Source: Rhodothermales bacterium
GTDB lineage: Bacteria > Bacteroidota > Rhodothermia > Rhodothermales > UBA10348
Assembly (NCBI GenBank): GCA_030833605.1
Contig: JAURGV010000010.1
Location: 1-19,530 of the forward strand
Length of the DNA: 19,530 bases
Reading direction: 5' to 3'
Both the position numbers and the translations under genes were made by a program. Under the pieces are notes generated by a model that was not told the origin of the DNA, ran no database searches, and saw nothing but the letters and a program-made list of their open reading frames with translations. This document shows positions 6,994-14,687 of the stretch, in pieces (the first letter of the stretch is position 1; every line of letters starts with the position of its first letter).

Positions 6994-7693
6994 CGAGTAA
7001 AGATTGTAGCGGCCAGGCCTGATCTACGTTAAAACCACCAGAAACCGTTCTTCGAAGTTCGATTAAGTGTCCACCTACGCCCAGCGCTTCTCCAAATTCG
7101 TGCGCTATGCTTCGAATATACGTACCACTAGAACACTCAACGAGGAAGGATACATCTGCGCCATGTCGAGCGGTAATCTCAAATGCATAAATGGAAACAT
7201 GACGTGAGGGTAAGATAACACGCTCCCCTCTTCTAGCTTTCTTATACAATCTTTCTCCGCCAACTTTTACCGCAGAATAGACAGGAGTTTGCTGCGTGAT
7301 ATCACCTATGAAAAGCTTTCTTTTGTCTTCCACGTCGGCATCCGTTAGATGAGAGGCATCTTTTCGTTCTGAAACTTCCGTCTCCGCATCATAAGACGGG
7401 GTTGTTTCTCCAAGTCGAATGGTGCCCGTGTAGGACTTTTTCTGCCCCATGAAGTGTTCCATCAACTTCGTGGCTCTTCCTGACAAACAGATCAACAATC
7501 CGGTCGCCATGGGATCGAGTGTTCCAGCATGCCCGATTTTTCGAATCGGCGAAATTCTTCGCAACCGGCGGATAACGTCAAAAGACGTTAATCCCTTCGG
7601 CTTGTCGATCAGAATAACCAGTGGATCCCATGCTTCAATCCCGATTCCCTTTGTAGAAACGGGGACTGTTTCTGGATTAGGAGCAATTGCCAT
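6986..7693 (-). CDS. truB: tRNA pseudouridine(55) synthase
   Basis: TruB makes pseudouridine 55 in the T-loop of tRNAs. The 235-residue protein shows IDKPKGLTSFDVIRRLRR, then KIGHAGTLDPMATGLLI with the catalytic Asp at D60. YSAVKVGGERLYKKARRGE (motif with the active-site Tyr) and SSGTYIRSIAHEFGEALG follow. It is shorter than E. coli TruB (about 314) because the C-terminal PUA-like domain is missing, a common form. A non-conserved N-terminal stretch of about 25 residues precedes the core. The ATG overlaps the rbfA stop by one base (TAATG) and the TAA overlaps the ribF start by 8 nt, placing it firmly inside the rimP-ribF operon. Confidence 0.96.
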   Translation of the reverse strand: MAIAPNPETVPVSTKGIGIEAWDPLVILIDKPKGLTSFDVIRRLRRISPIRKIGHAGTLDPMATGLLICLSGRATKLMEHFMGQKKSYTGTIRLGETTPSYDAETEVSERKDASHLTDADVEDKRKLFIGDITQQTPVYSAVKVGGERLYKKARRGERVILPSRHVSIYAFEITARHGADVSFLVECSSGTYIRSIAHEFGEALGVGGHLIELRRTVSGGFNVDQAWPLQSLLDG

Positions 7694-8094
7694 TATAAAG
7701 GTGTCGAATCATCTTCAACTTCCGGCTCTCCTGTTCTAGACGCTCTTTCCTTTCTGATTTTGCCGAAAAGCTCATCCATTTTATACGCGTTTTCTAGGGT
7801 TTCATCGAGAAAAAATCGCAGTTCAGGTATGCTTTTAACCTGATGGCGAATGGCATTTCCCAATGTTTTTCTGATCCTAGGCGTATAGTCCTTCAACTTG
7901 GCCAGTACGGCAAGCTTTTGAGCGCTAGAATCACCTAGCACCGACAGATAGATGTACGCAATAGATAAGTCATTGGTCACCCGAACGCCGGTGACTGTCA
8001 CCATCGGATGCAGTAAATCGGCGTATTCAAGGGATAGTATCCCCGCTATTTCGCGTTGAAACAGGCTAGCGACTCTTTCTGTACGTATGCTCAT
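7693..8094 (-). CDS. rbfA: 30S ribosome-binding factor A
   Basis: A 133-residue RbfA, a single KH-type-II-fold protein that binds the immature 30S subunit near helix 1 of 16S rRNA and helps late maturation, also during cold adaptation. Visible family features are the opening RTERVASLFQREIAGIL, the strand VTVTGVRVTNDLSIAYIYLS, RIRKTLGNAIRHQVKS and the C-terminal PELRFFLDETLENAYKMDEL. An acidic tail (EPEVEDDST) follows. It is read 12 nt after infB and overlaps truB by one base, so it is part of the same translation operon. Confidence 0.96.
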   Translation of the reverse strand: MSIRTERVASLFQREIAGILSLEYADLLHPMVTVTGVRVTNDLSIAYIYLSVLGDSSAQKLAVLAKLKDYTPRIRKTLGNAIRHQVKSIPELRFFLDETLENAYKMDELFGKIRKERASRTGEPEVEDDSTPL

Positions 8095-8106
8095 GTTCCG
8101 ACAGGC

Positions 8107-11001
8107 CTATCTTTCCAAAGTACGTTTGGTCTCTACGATTTCGTATGCTTCGATTTGATCACCCACTTTGAGGTCATTAAACCCAACAATGCCCATACCG
8201 CAATCGTAGCCAGAGGTTACCTCTTTAACGTCATCTTTGAAGCGTTTAAGTGAAGCCAAAGTACCATCATAAATAACAACACCTTCCCGAATAAGATGGA
8301 TCTTGTCAGGACGTCGTATTTTTCCTTCGATAATGTGACAGCCAGCAATCGTACCCTGTTTAGGCACTTTGAAGGTCTCTCGTACCTCAGCAACCCCGTT
8401 AATTTTCTCAGCTCTATCCGGAGAAAGCAACCCTTCTAGAGCATCTCGGACTTCTTCGATGGCTTGGTAGATCACCGAATACAAGCGAATATCGATTTCT
8501 TCGCGTTCGGCAGCTTGCCTTGCGCTGACAACCGGACGAACCTGGAAACCAATAATAATGGCGTCCGAAGCCGAAGCTAATACCACGTCGCTTTCGTTAA
8601 TGGCCCCAACTCCTTTGTGGATGATATTGACCACTACCTCTTCGGTACCCAACTTCATCAACGAGTCGGAAAGAGCCTCAACCGATCCACCTACGTCCCC
8701 TTTAACGATCAAGTTCAATTCTCTGAACTGACCGAGCGCCAAACGACGTCCGATTTCGTCCAACGTAATGTGCTTACGTTGACGCATCGACTGTTCGCGC
8801 TGAATCTGATGTCTTTTTGAAGCCAATTCTTTCGCTTCCTTTTCGTCATCAAGTACGAGGAAGGTATCACCAACCGATGGAGCGCCATCAAGACCGATAA
8901 CCAATGCTGGACTGGAGGGCCCAACTTCGTTAATTCGGCGTTCACGCTCATCAAACATGGCTCGAACACGACCCGCAACTACACCAGCAATGAATGGGTC
9001 CCCAATTTTCAAGGTCCCATTTTGCACGAGAACGGTCGCAACGTTTCCACGTCCTTTTTCCAGACGCGATTCAATAACCGTACAAACGGCGTTTCGGTCT
9101 GGATTGGCTTTTAAGTCTAGTATTTCCGCTTCAAGCAATACTTTGTCGAGTAATTCTGGGATACCCTGACCGGTGTGGGCAGAAACCAACTCACATTGGA
9201 TTTTACCACCCCATTGCTCAACCAACACGCTTTTATCAGCTAATTGCTGCATAACGCGTTCGGTGTTAGCACCATTTTTATCAATCTTGTTGATGGCAAC
9301 AACCATAGGCACGCCAGCTGCTTGCGCATGGTTTATGGCCTCAATCGTTTGAGGCATCACGGCATCGTCAGCGGCGACCACCAAGATTACAACGTCTGTC
9401 ACCTGCGCCCCACGAGCACGCATGGCCGTAAAGGCTTCGTGGCCCGGTGTATCGAGGAAGGTTATGTTTTTTCCGCCGTCAAGTACAACTTGGTATGCAC
9501 CAATATGCTGGGTGATACCACCTGCTTCACCTTTTACCACGTCCGCGCTTCGGATATAATCCAGCAACGAGGTTTTACCGTGATCAACGTGACCCATTAC
9601 GGTCACCACCGGAGCTCTCCATTTCAGGTCTTCCGGTGCATCTTCTTCAATTTCAATGTCTGTCGCAGTAAAGTCCGTGATGAATTCCACTTCGAATCCA
9701 AATTCATCCGCGACAATCGTAATGGTATCTGCGTCAAGACGCTGGTTAATAGAAACCATCATCCCGGCTGCAAACAGGGTGCTGATAACTTCAGTCACCT
9801 GCACATCCATTAGGTTTGCCAGTTCACCTGTAGACACAAATTCTGTGACCTGAAGGATGCTCGACTTTTCTTGCAATTCTTCTTCCGCCCGATCCCGTTC
9901 GGCCGAACGCGTATCTCTACGCTGACGGCGTCTTTTTTGACGAACTCTACTTGCGCCATCTTGTAGCTCACGCAATGTCTCGTGAAGCGTTGCTTCAACG
10001 TCTTTTTCGTCAACGGCAGGGCCTTTCTTGCGTTTTCCTTTTCCTTTTGCTTTGGCATCCTCTTTATTAGGAGCTGCCTTTGCCTCGCCTTTTACCTTTG
10101 GTTCGGAATCCGTTTCACCCGCTACTTTTTTCCGTTTCCGTTTCCGTTTACGTTTAACGCCAGGCTCGGAATCCTCTACTGAACCTAAATCAATTTTACC
10201 GAGAACAGTGGTTCCGGTAAGCTGATATCGATCGGCTGCTAAAACTTTTTCGGGCACTTTAGCTTTAGCCGGAATGATTTCTTCAATCTCTTCGACATCC
10301 TCGTCGTCTTCATCCTCGTCATCCAAAACGGCCAAGATCTCGGCGACTGTTTCAGCTGGCTTGGCTTTCTCAGACACTGGTGTCTTTTCTTCCTTATCTG
10401 AATCCGCTTTTTCAGCTGCAGTTGGAGCTGTGGTTCCCTTGCCCTTTTCGCCTCGAACAGCTACCGCAGGTGCTGTTTCTTCTTTCTTCGAATCGGCTTC
10501 TCCTTTTTTATCTGCTTGCGGCTCAACCGATTTCGGCTCCGCAACGGCTTCAACAGGCTTGGCTTCTTCTACTACTGGGGCAACAACTTCCGCAACAGGC
10601 TCAGCTGCAACGGGAACGTCTTCGATTACCGGTACTTCTGGAGTTTCTGGTTGCAGAACCTCCTCTTGAACCGGTTCTTCAACTGCGACAGGCTCCTGTT
10701 CAACCTCAACCGGGACTACAGTAGCTCCGGCATCACTTTCATGAACCCCTTCCCCATCATCGTCACGACGAGCAGCGCGTTTTTTCTGGACCCGTTCGGC
10801 CTGAACTTGGTCATCGGCAAAATAGTCCAGTAAGTCTTCGTATGCCTCTTCCGTGGTGATCGCAGCGTTAATGCCGGATCCGGTTAAGGCATCTTTGTGA
10901 CCTGATTCACCTATGTGAACAACCAACGCATCGACTGATACGTTGAATTGCTTCGCTAATTGAAACAGGCGGACTTTTTTAAATTTATTCGTTGTTGACA
11001 T
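8107..11001 (-). CDS. infB: Translation initiation factor IF-2
   Basis: A 964-residue IF-2, the GTPase that places initiator fMet-tRNA on the 30S subunit and promotes subunit joining. An IF2_N helical domain (about 6-60) is followed by a very long linker (about 65-375). The linker runs from Val/Glu/Pro-rich, to acidic (DDEDEDDEDVEEIEE, about 227-241), to basic (KRKRKRKRKK, about 283-292 and again 318-326). A second IF2_N-like domain lies at about 383-435. The GTPase has G1 GHVDHGKT (470-477), G2 GGITQH (494-499), G3 DTPG (517-520), G4 NKID (571-574) and G5 SAHTGQG (607-613). The beta-barrel domains and the C-terminal fMet-tRNA domain (SARQAAEREEIDIRLYSVIY, then VPKQGTIAGCHI) complete it. The ATG at 11001 has no clear Shine-Dalgarno. 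It lies 44 nt after nusA and 12 nt before rbfA. Confidence 0.98.
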   Translation of the reverse strand: MSTTNKFKKVRLFQLAKQFNVSVDALVVHIGESGHKDALTGSGINAAITTEEAYEDLLDYFADDQVQAERVQKKRAARRDDDGEGVHESDAGATVVPVEVEQEPVAVEEPVQEEVLQPETPEVPVIEDVPVAAEPVAEVVAPVVEEAKPVEAVAEPKSVEPQADKKGEADSKKEETAPAVAVRGEKGKGTTAPTAAEKADSDKEEKTPVSEKAKPAETVAEILAVLDDEDEDDEDVEEIEEIIPAKAKVPEKVLAADRYQLTGTTVLGKIDLGSVEDSEPGVKRKRKRKRKKVAGETDSEPKVKGEAKAAPNKEDAKAKGKGKRKKGPAVDEKDVEATLHETLRELQDGASRVRQKRRRQRRDTRSAERDRAEEELQEKSSILQVTEFVSTGELANLMDVQVTEVISTLFAAGMMVSINQRLDADTITIVADEFGFEVEFITDFTATDIEIEEDAPEDLKWRAPVVTVMGHVDHGKTSLLDYIRSADVVKGEAGGITQHIGAYQVVLDGGKNITFLDTPGHEAFTAMRARGAQVTDVVILVVAADDAVMPQTIEAINHAQAAGVPMVVAINKIDKNGANTERVMQQLADKSVLVEQWGGKIQCELVSAHTGQGIPELLDKVLLEAEILDLKANPDRNAVCTVIESRLEKGRGNVATVLVQNGTLKIGDPFIAGVVAGRVRAMFDERERRINEVGPSSPALVIGLDGAPSVGDTFLVLDDEKEAKELASKRHQIQREQSMRQRKHITLDEIGRRLALGQFRELNLIVKGDVGGSVEALSDSLMKLGTEEVVVNIIHKGVGAINESDVVLASASDAIIIGFQVRPVVSARQAAEREEIDIRLYSVIYQAIEEVRDALEGLLSPDRAEKINGVAEVRETFKVPKQGTIAGCHIIEGKIRRPDKIHLIREGVVIYDGTLASLKRFKDDVKEVTSGYDCGMGIVGFNDLKVGDQIEAYEIVETKRTLER
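10129..10152 (-). repeat. Short tandem hexamer inside infB coding for Lys/Arg repeats
   Basis: Three perfect TTTCCG units (10129-10146) and one degenerate unit TTTACG (10147-10152) on the plus strand. On the coding strand they encode the alternating Arg-Lys run of the IF-2 linker (KRKRKRKRKK). The repeat length keeps the reading frame, so slippage by whole units would change the basic run without breaking the gene. Confidence 0.8.
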
Positions 11002-11045
11002 GTGTCGAGATTTGGAGAACAGGAGGATGTAGGATCACAGTTGTA

Positions 11046-12320
11046 TTATTCCACTTTGCCCTCGCTTGCTCCTGATTCTTCTTCAAACTCTTTCCGAATG
11101 ACGTTTAGCACGTGCTGCGCGTCTTCATCTTCAATACCCGTTCTGCGGATGAGCTCGTCTTTTGACAATTCGAGTACCGCTCGAGCAGAATCACATCCAA
11201 TGTCACGAAGACTTTGGAGAATATCTTCGCGGATCTCATCGGAAAACTCTTGGATTTCCACATCTTCCTCTTCTTCTGAAATCTCGCGATAAACGTCGAT
11301 TTCGTATCCACAAAGGGCTGATGCAAGACGAATATTAATCCCACCGCGACCGATGGCCTGACTAACTTCGTCGGCCCGCACCACTACTTTGGCGCGAGGA
11401 GGTGTCAAATCGTCGTTTAAAACCACTTTAACAGGGTTAGCAGGCGACAACGCCCGCTTAATCATATCGTGTTTGTCGTCGGTCCACTGGACAACGTCAA
11501 TGTTTTCATTGCCCAATTCGCGAACAACGGCGTGAATGCGAGAGCCTTTCATGCCTACGCACGCACCAACTGGATCGATACGGTCGTCATGGCTAATCAC
11601 AGCCACTTTCGCCCGGTCGCCTGGTTCGCGTACAATTTTCTTGATATCAACTATTCCTTCGTCGATTTCAGGTACTTCAAGCTCAAACAACCGCTCCATA
11701 AATAGAGGATCGGCTCTTGAAATAATAATTAGCGGATTTCCGGCGTTGTCCCGAATAACATCCTTAATAACAGCCCGAATCATGTCTCCCTTACGGAATC
11801 TATCGCGATAGATTTGCTCGTTACGAGGCATAATCAGTTCGGTTTTGTTGTGAATGATCAGAATTTCTCTTCTTCTCATCTGATACAATTCACCGACAAC
11901 GACCTCTCCGATAAGGTCTTTGTACCAATCGAATACGTTGTCTTTTTCGATGTCTCGAATGCGCTGGCTGAAGGTTTGGCGCGCGGTAAGTACGGCACGA
12001 CGACCAAAGTCCTTGAATTCAATTTCTTCAGCGACTTCGTCACCGACTTCGAAATCCCCGTCAATCAACTGAGCATCTTTTTCTTCAATCTCAGTCACTG
12101 GATCTTCAACAGCCCAGTTTTCTACTACTTCACGGATGTGCAAAATTTGCATATCTCCGTGATCTGGATTCAGGATGATTTCAAAGGAGTCATCTGAACC
12201 GTAGCGTTTACGGATCATAGCTTTGAAAACATCCTCCACGATTAGTTGGAGGTTATCTCTATCGATACCCTTTTCCCGAGCGATTTCCGCAAACGAAGAA
12301 ACTAAATCAGAATTCTGCAT
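11046..12320 (-). CDS. nusA: Transcription termination/antitermination factor NusA
   Basis: A 424-residue NusA that binds RNA polymerase and nascent RNA to modulate pausing, intrinsic termination and antitermination. The N-terminal polymerase-binding domain (about 1-125) includes the VFKAMIRKRYG and ARQTFSQRIRD segments. An S1 domain (about 135-200) follows, then KH1 (about 230-295, DPVGACVGMKGSRIHAVVRE) and KH2 (about 300-350, AIGRGGINIRLASALCGYEI). After an acidic linker the C-terminus has a single helix-hairpin-helix-like unit (about 365-412, LRDIGCDSARAVLELSKDEL), rather than the two long acidic repeats of E. coli NusA. ATG at 12320 has AAAGGAAATA immediately before it, a clear ribosome-binding site. 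It lies 37 nt after rimP and 44 nt before infB. Confidence 0.97.
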   Translation of the reverse strand: MQNSDLVSSFAEIAREKGIDRDNLQLIVEDVFKAMIRKRYGSDDSFEIILNPDHGDMQILHIREVVENWAVEDPVTEIEEKDAQLIDGDFEVGDEVAEEIEFKDFGRRAVLTARQTFSQRIRDIEKDNVFDWYKDLIGEVVVGELYQMRRREILIIHNKTELIMPRNEQIYRDRFRKGDMIRAVIKDVIRDNAGNPLIIISRADPLFMERLFELEVPEIDEGIVDIKKIVREPGDRAKVAVISHDDRIDPVGACVGMKGSRIHAVVRELGNENIDVVQWTDDKHDMIKRALSPANPVKVVLNDDLTPPRAKVVVRADEVSQAIGRGGINIRLASALCGYEIDVYREISEEEEDVEIQEFSDEIREDILQSLRDIGCDSARAVLELSKDELIRRTGIEDEDAQHVLNVIRKEFEEESGASEGKVE

Positions 12321-12357
12321 TATTTCCTTTCTAAATAGTCAGCTTTTTGCAAACTCC

Positions 12358-12801
12358 CTACCAGGGAAGTTTAATTTTTGCCTTTGAAATCCTTTCAAGC
12401 GGCACGTTCAAAACATCTTCTGAAGTTTTCAGTGCTAGAACGCCATCAGATACACCGAGGTTTTCACCTTCAATCTGATTACTTCCGTCTTCATAAATCG
12501 TTTGTACCACAATGGTTTTACCCACGTGACGGTTGTACTGCCTTTCAAAAAGCAACGCACGCTCTTCACCCGGGGTCGACACATTGAGTAGGTACTTCCC
12601 TTTGATCAAATCTTCGGCGTCTAGCGCAAAAGCTAGATTCCGACTGATCTTCGCCAGGTCTTTTATACCTACTCCCTCATCGCCGTCCACATAAACATCA
12701 ATCAACCGAGCGCCTTTCGACCCACGTGCTACCACGGCCACGATGAATAAATCATCGCGCCCTAATACTTCGTTAGCCAGTTCATTTAATCTGGTGTCCA
12801 A
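12358..12801 (-). CDS. rimP: Ribosome maturation factor RimP
   Basis: RimP binds the 30S subunit and helps assemble the S12/central pseudoknot region. The core shows LANEVLGRDDLFIVAVVARG, then RLIDVYVDGDEGVGIKDLAKISRNLAFALD and KYLLNVSTPGEERALLFERQY. It ends with a small beta-barrel domain (VPLERISKAKIKLPW). No in-frame ATG or GTG lies near the expected N-terminus. TTG codons at 12801, 12840 and 12864 are the candidates. I chose 12801, which gives 147 residues beginning seven residues before the LANEVL helix, as in the family. The frame stays open upstream to a TTG at 12927, but that would run through a terminator stem (12894-12921) and is unlikely. The start therefore stays uncertain by up to about 20 residues. 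It heads the rimP-nusA-infB operon. Confidence 0.9.
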   Translation of the reverse strand: MDTRLNELANEVLGRDDLFIVAVVARGSKGARLIDVYVDGDEGVGIKDLAKISRNLAFALDAEDLIKGKYLLNVSTPGEERALLFERQYNRHVGKTIVVQTIYEDGSNQIEGENLGVSDGVLALKTSEDVLNVPLERISKAKIKLPW

Positions 12802-12888
12802 CGAAACGTGACCGACTGGTGTAACGCTTTCAGCTTCCAATGGAGGCGGTATTATGGTGTTCAAACAATAAGTAGAAGTCGAAATTGC

Positions 12889-12921
12889 AAAAAACGCCCA
12901 GTCCGAAGCTCGGACGGGCGT
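12889..12921 (-). terminator. Intrinsic terminator (or attenuator) just upstream of rimP
   Basis: On the minus strand ACGCCC (12921-12916) and GTCCGA (12915-12910) pair with TCGGAC (12906-12901) and GGGCGT (12899-12894). The loop is 3 nt, a single base at 12900 is bulged, and six T (12894-12889) follow directly. This is a textbook intrinsic terminator, 161 nt after the nadB stop and 87 nt before the chosen rimP start. Either it is a back-up terminator for the prfB-nadB operon, or it sits in the rimP leader as an attenuator. Confidence 0.88.
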
Positions 12922-12977
12922 CCCCAAAGTCCTTCTTCTAACAGAGAAACATCCCTCCTAGAAGATCCTTCTTCAAC

Positions 12978-13008
12978 AAAAAGGGGCGACGAAACGCCTC
13001 CCCCTTTT
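12978..13008 (-). terminator. First terminator-like hairpin after nadB
   Basis: Minus-strand AAAAGG (13008-13003) and GGCG (12998-12995) pair with CGCC (12988-12985) and CCTTTT (12984-12979). The loop is 6 nt and a 4-nt bulge lies at 12999-13002; TTTTT (12982-12978) ends the structure. It begins 74 nt after the nadB stop codon. The bulge weakens it, but the GC core followed by a U-run is terminator-like. With the hairpin at 12889-12921 it forms a tandem pair. Confidence 0.65.
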
Positions 13009-13082
13009 CCGCAATCCTGAATATACACCATTCTATGGGATGAAATCAATCCCTCCATGCCTATGAGAGCGCTTTAGGTCGC

Positions 13083-14678
13083 TCAAATGAGCGTCATTCG
13101 GCGTTCATTCTCACTCGTTTCTGGATAATCGGTAATAAAGTGGAGACCGCGACTTTCCCTTCTCATGCTCGCGCTTCGAACAATTAGATAACCGACCGCG
13201 ATCATGTTTCTAAGCTCGCACAACCCAACAGACACCCTAGAGTCGCGGTAAAAGGCTTCTGTTTCTTTATACAGCAGTTCCAGCCGCCTTGAAGCGCGCT
13301 CCAATCTCAGATTACTGCGCACGATTCCTACGTAGTCCCACATGATGCGGCGTAGTTCATCTTTGTTATGTGAAATTAGAACCCATTCGCCGGGCCGGAT
13401 CGTTCCGCTGTCGTCCCAATTAGGGAGGCTATCCATCCAGTCAGAGGATTCTTTCACCATCTTGGCCTTTTCTGCCGATCGTCGCCCAACAACCAATGCT
13501 TCTAAGAGTGAGTTACTCGCGAGCCGATTGGCACCATGGAGTCCGGTGCACGAAACTTCCCCACAGGCCAGTAATCGATCGATGGACGTTTGGCCGTTAA
13601 CATCGGTGTAAACGCCTCCGCACATATAATGCGCCGCGGGTACGACCGGAATTTTCTGCTTCGTTATATCTATTCCTACTTCCAAACAGCGGGAATAAAT
13701 CTTAGGAAAGTGTCTTTTTACGTGCGCGCTACTTTTATGGGAGATGTCTAACCATACGTGGCTATCGCCAGACGTTTTAAGTTGGTCGTCAATAGCCCGA
13801 GCTACAATATCCCGAGGTGCCAATTCTGCCCTTTTATCGTATTCAGGCATAAATCGCTGACCTTTTGTATTGGTCAACACGCCCCCTTCTCCTCGAACGG
13901 CTTCAGAAATTAAAAAGGAGCGCGCTTCTTCATGAAAGAGCGAAGTGGGATGAAATTGGACAAACTCCATATTGGCTACGCGCGCCTTGGCGCGATACGC
14001 CATGGCCACCCCATCTCCGGTGGCAACCCTTGGATTAGTGGTATGTAGGTATACCTGTCCAGCACCGCCTGTCGCTAACATGGTGCATTTAGCTAACCAC
14101 GTCTCAACTTGGTCTTTCGCCTCGTTGTAAACATATGCGCCGTAACAACTTATGTCTGGTCGAACTTTGGAAACGTGCTGCCCCAAATGATGATCAGTTA
14201 TGAGCTCAAGGGCAAAATGGTGTTCTAAAATCTGAATATTTGTGTGGCTCATCACCTTTTGGAGCAACGTCTGCTCCAATACTTCCCCAGTTGAATCCGC
14301 CGCATGGACGATACGGCTTTGCCTATGGCCTCCTTCCCTTCCCAAGTGAAGATGCCCATTTTCTTTTGAAAACAGCGCTCCTTTGGACACCAAACGTCGA
14401 ATCTCTGCGGGACCCTCTTCCACAATTATGCGAACGACCTCCTCATCGCATAACCCTGCCCCCGCATCCAACGTGTCCCGAACATGATTTTCAATGCTGT
14501 CGGTAACATCCATTACGGCAGCGATTCCCCCTTGGGCATATTGCGTGTTGCTCTCAGAAGCTTGGTCCTTGGTTACCACGGCAACGGTACCAAATTCTGC
14601 AACTTGGATCGCAAAGGATAGTCCTGCGGCTCCGCTGCCGAGTACAAGGAAATCTATTTTGTGTCTTAAATCGGCCAA
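13083..14678 (-). CDS. nadB: L-aspartate oxidase
   Basis: NadB oxidises L-aspartate to iminoaspartate with FAD, the first step of de novo NAD synthesis; NadA would condense the product to quinolinate. The 531-residue protein opens with the FAD Rossmann motif LVLGSGAAGL (G14-x-G16-x-x-G19) and NTQYAQGGIAAV (44-55). It continues with the succinate-dehydrogenase/fumarate-reductase fold: GGAGQVYLHTTNP, FVQFHPTSLFH, ELAPRDIVARAI with the active-site Arg, and HGANRLASNSLLEALVVG. The helical C-terminal domain is complete. The only plausible start is TTG at 14678, because a stop lies 9 nt upstream in frame and no ATG precedes the FAD motif. It is read 9 nt after prfB, so it is very probably co-transcribed. 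nadA and nadC are not in the window. Confidence 0.96.
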   Translation of the reverse strand: MADLRHKIDFLVLGSGAAGLSFAIQVAEFGTVAVVTKDQASESNTQYAQGGIAAVMDVTDSIENHVRDTLDAGAGLCDEEVVRIIVEEGPAEIRRLVSKGALFSKENGHLHLGREGGHRQSRIVHAADSTGEVLEQTLLQKVMSHTNIQILEHHFALELITDHHLGQHVSKVRPDISCYGAYVYNEAKDQVETWLAKCTMLATGGAGQVYLHTTNPRVATGDGVAMAYRAKARVANMEFVQFHPTSLFHEEARSFLISEAVRGEGGVLTNTKGQRFMPEYDKRAELAPRDIVARAIDDQLKTSGDSHVWLDISHKSSAHVKRHFPKIYSRCLEVGIDITKQKIPVVPAAHYMCGGVYTDVNGQTSIDRLLACGEVSCTGLHGANRLASNSLLEALVVGRRSAEKAKMVKESSDWMDSLPNWDDSGTIRPGEWVLISHNKDELRRIMWDYVGIVRSNLRLERASRRLELLYKETEAFYRDSRVSVGLCELRNMIAVGYLIVRSASMRRESRGLHFITDYPETSENERRMTLI

Positions 14679-14687
14679 TATGCTGTA

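Noticed and set aside
9244..9813. A 189-codon plus-strand reading frame antisense to infB, and other long antisense frames (4821-5273, 10274-10669)
   Set aside because: They lie opposite strongly conserved genes and have low-complexity or unrecognisable sequences (for example Ser runs opposite an acidic block). They are codon-bias shadows.
12938..12960. AGGAGG followed by a four-codon reading frame (MFLC) upstream of the second terminator, a possible leader peptide
   Set aside because: The spacing between AGGAGG and the ATG is 1 nt, too short for initiation, and the peptide has no run of one amino acid that would suggest attenuation.
12861..13058. A 65-codon minus-strand reading frame in the nadB-rimP gap
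   Set aside because: It runs through both terminator-like hairpins, has no family features and its composition (Gly/Ser/Arg/Glu) follows the hairpin sequences. The hairpins explain the region better.
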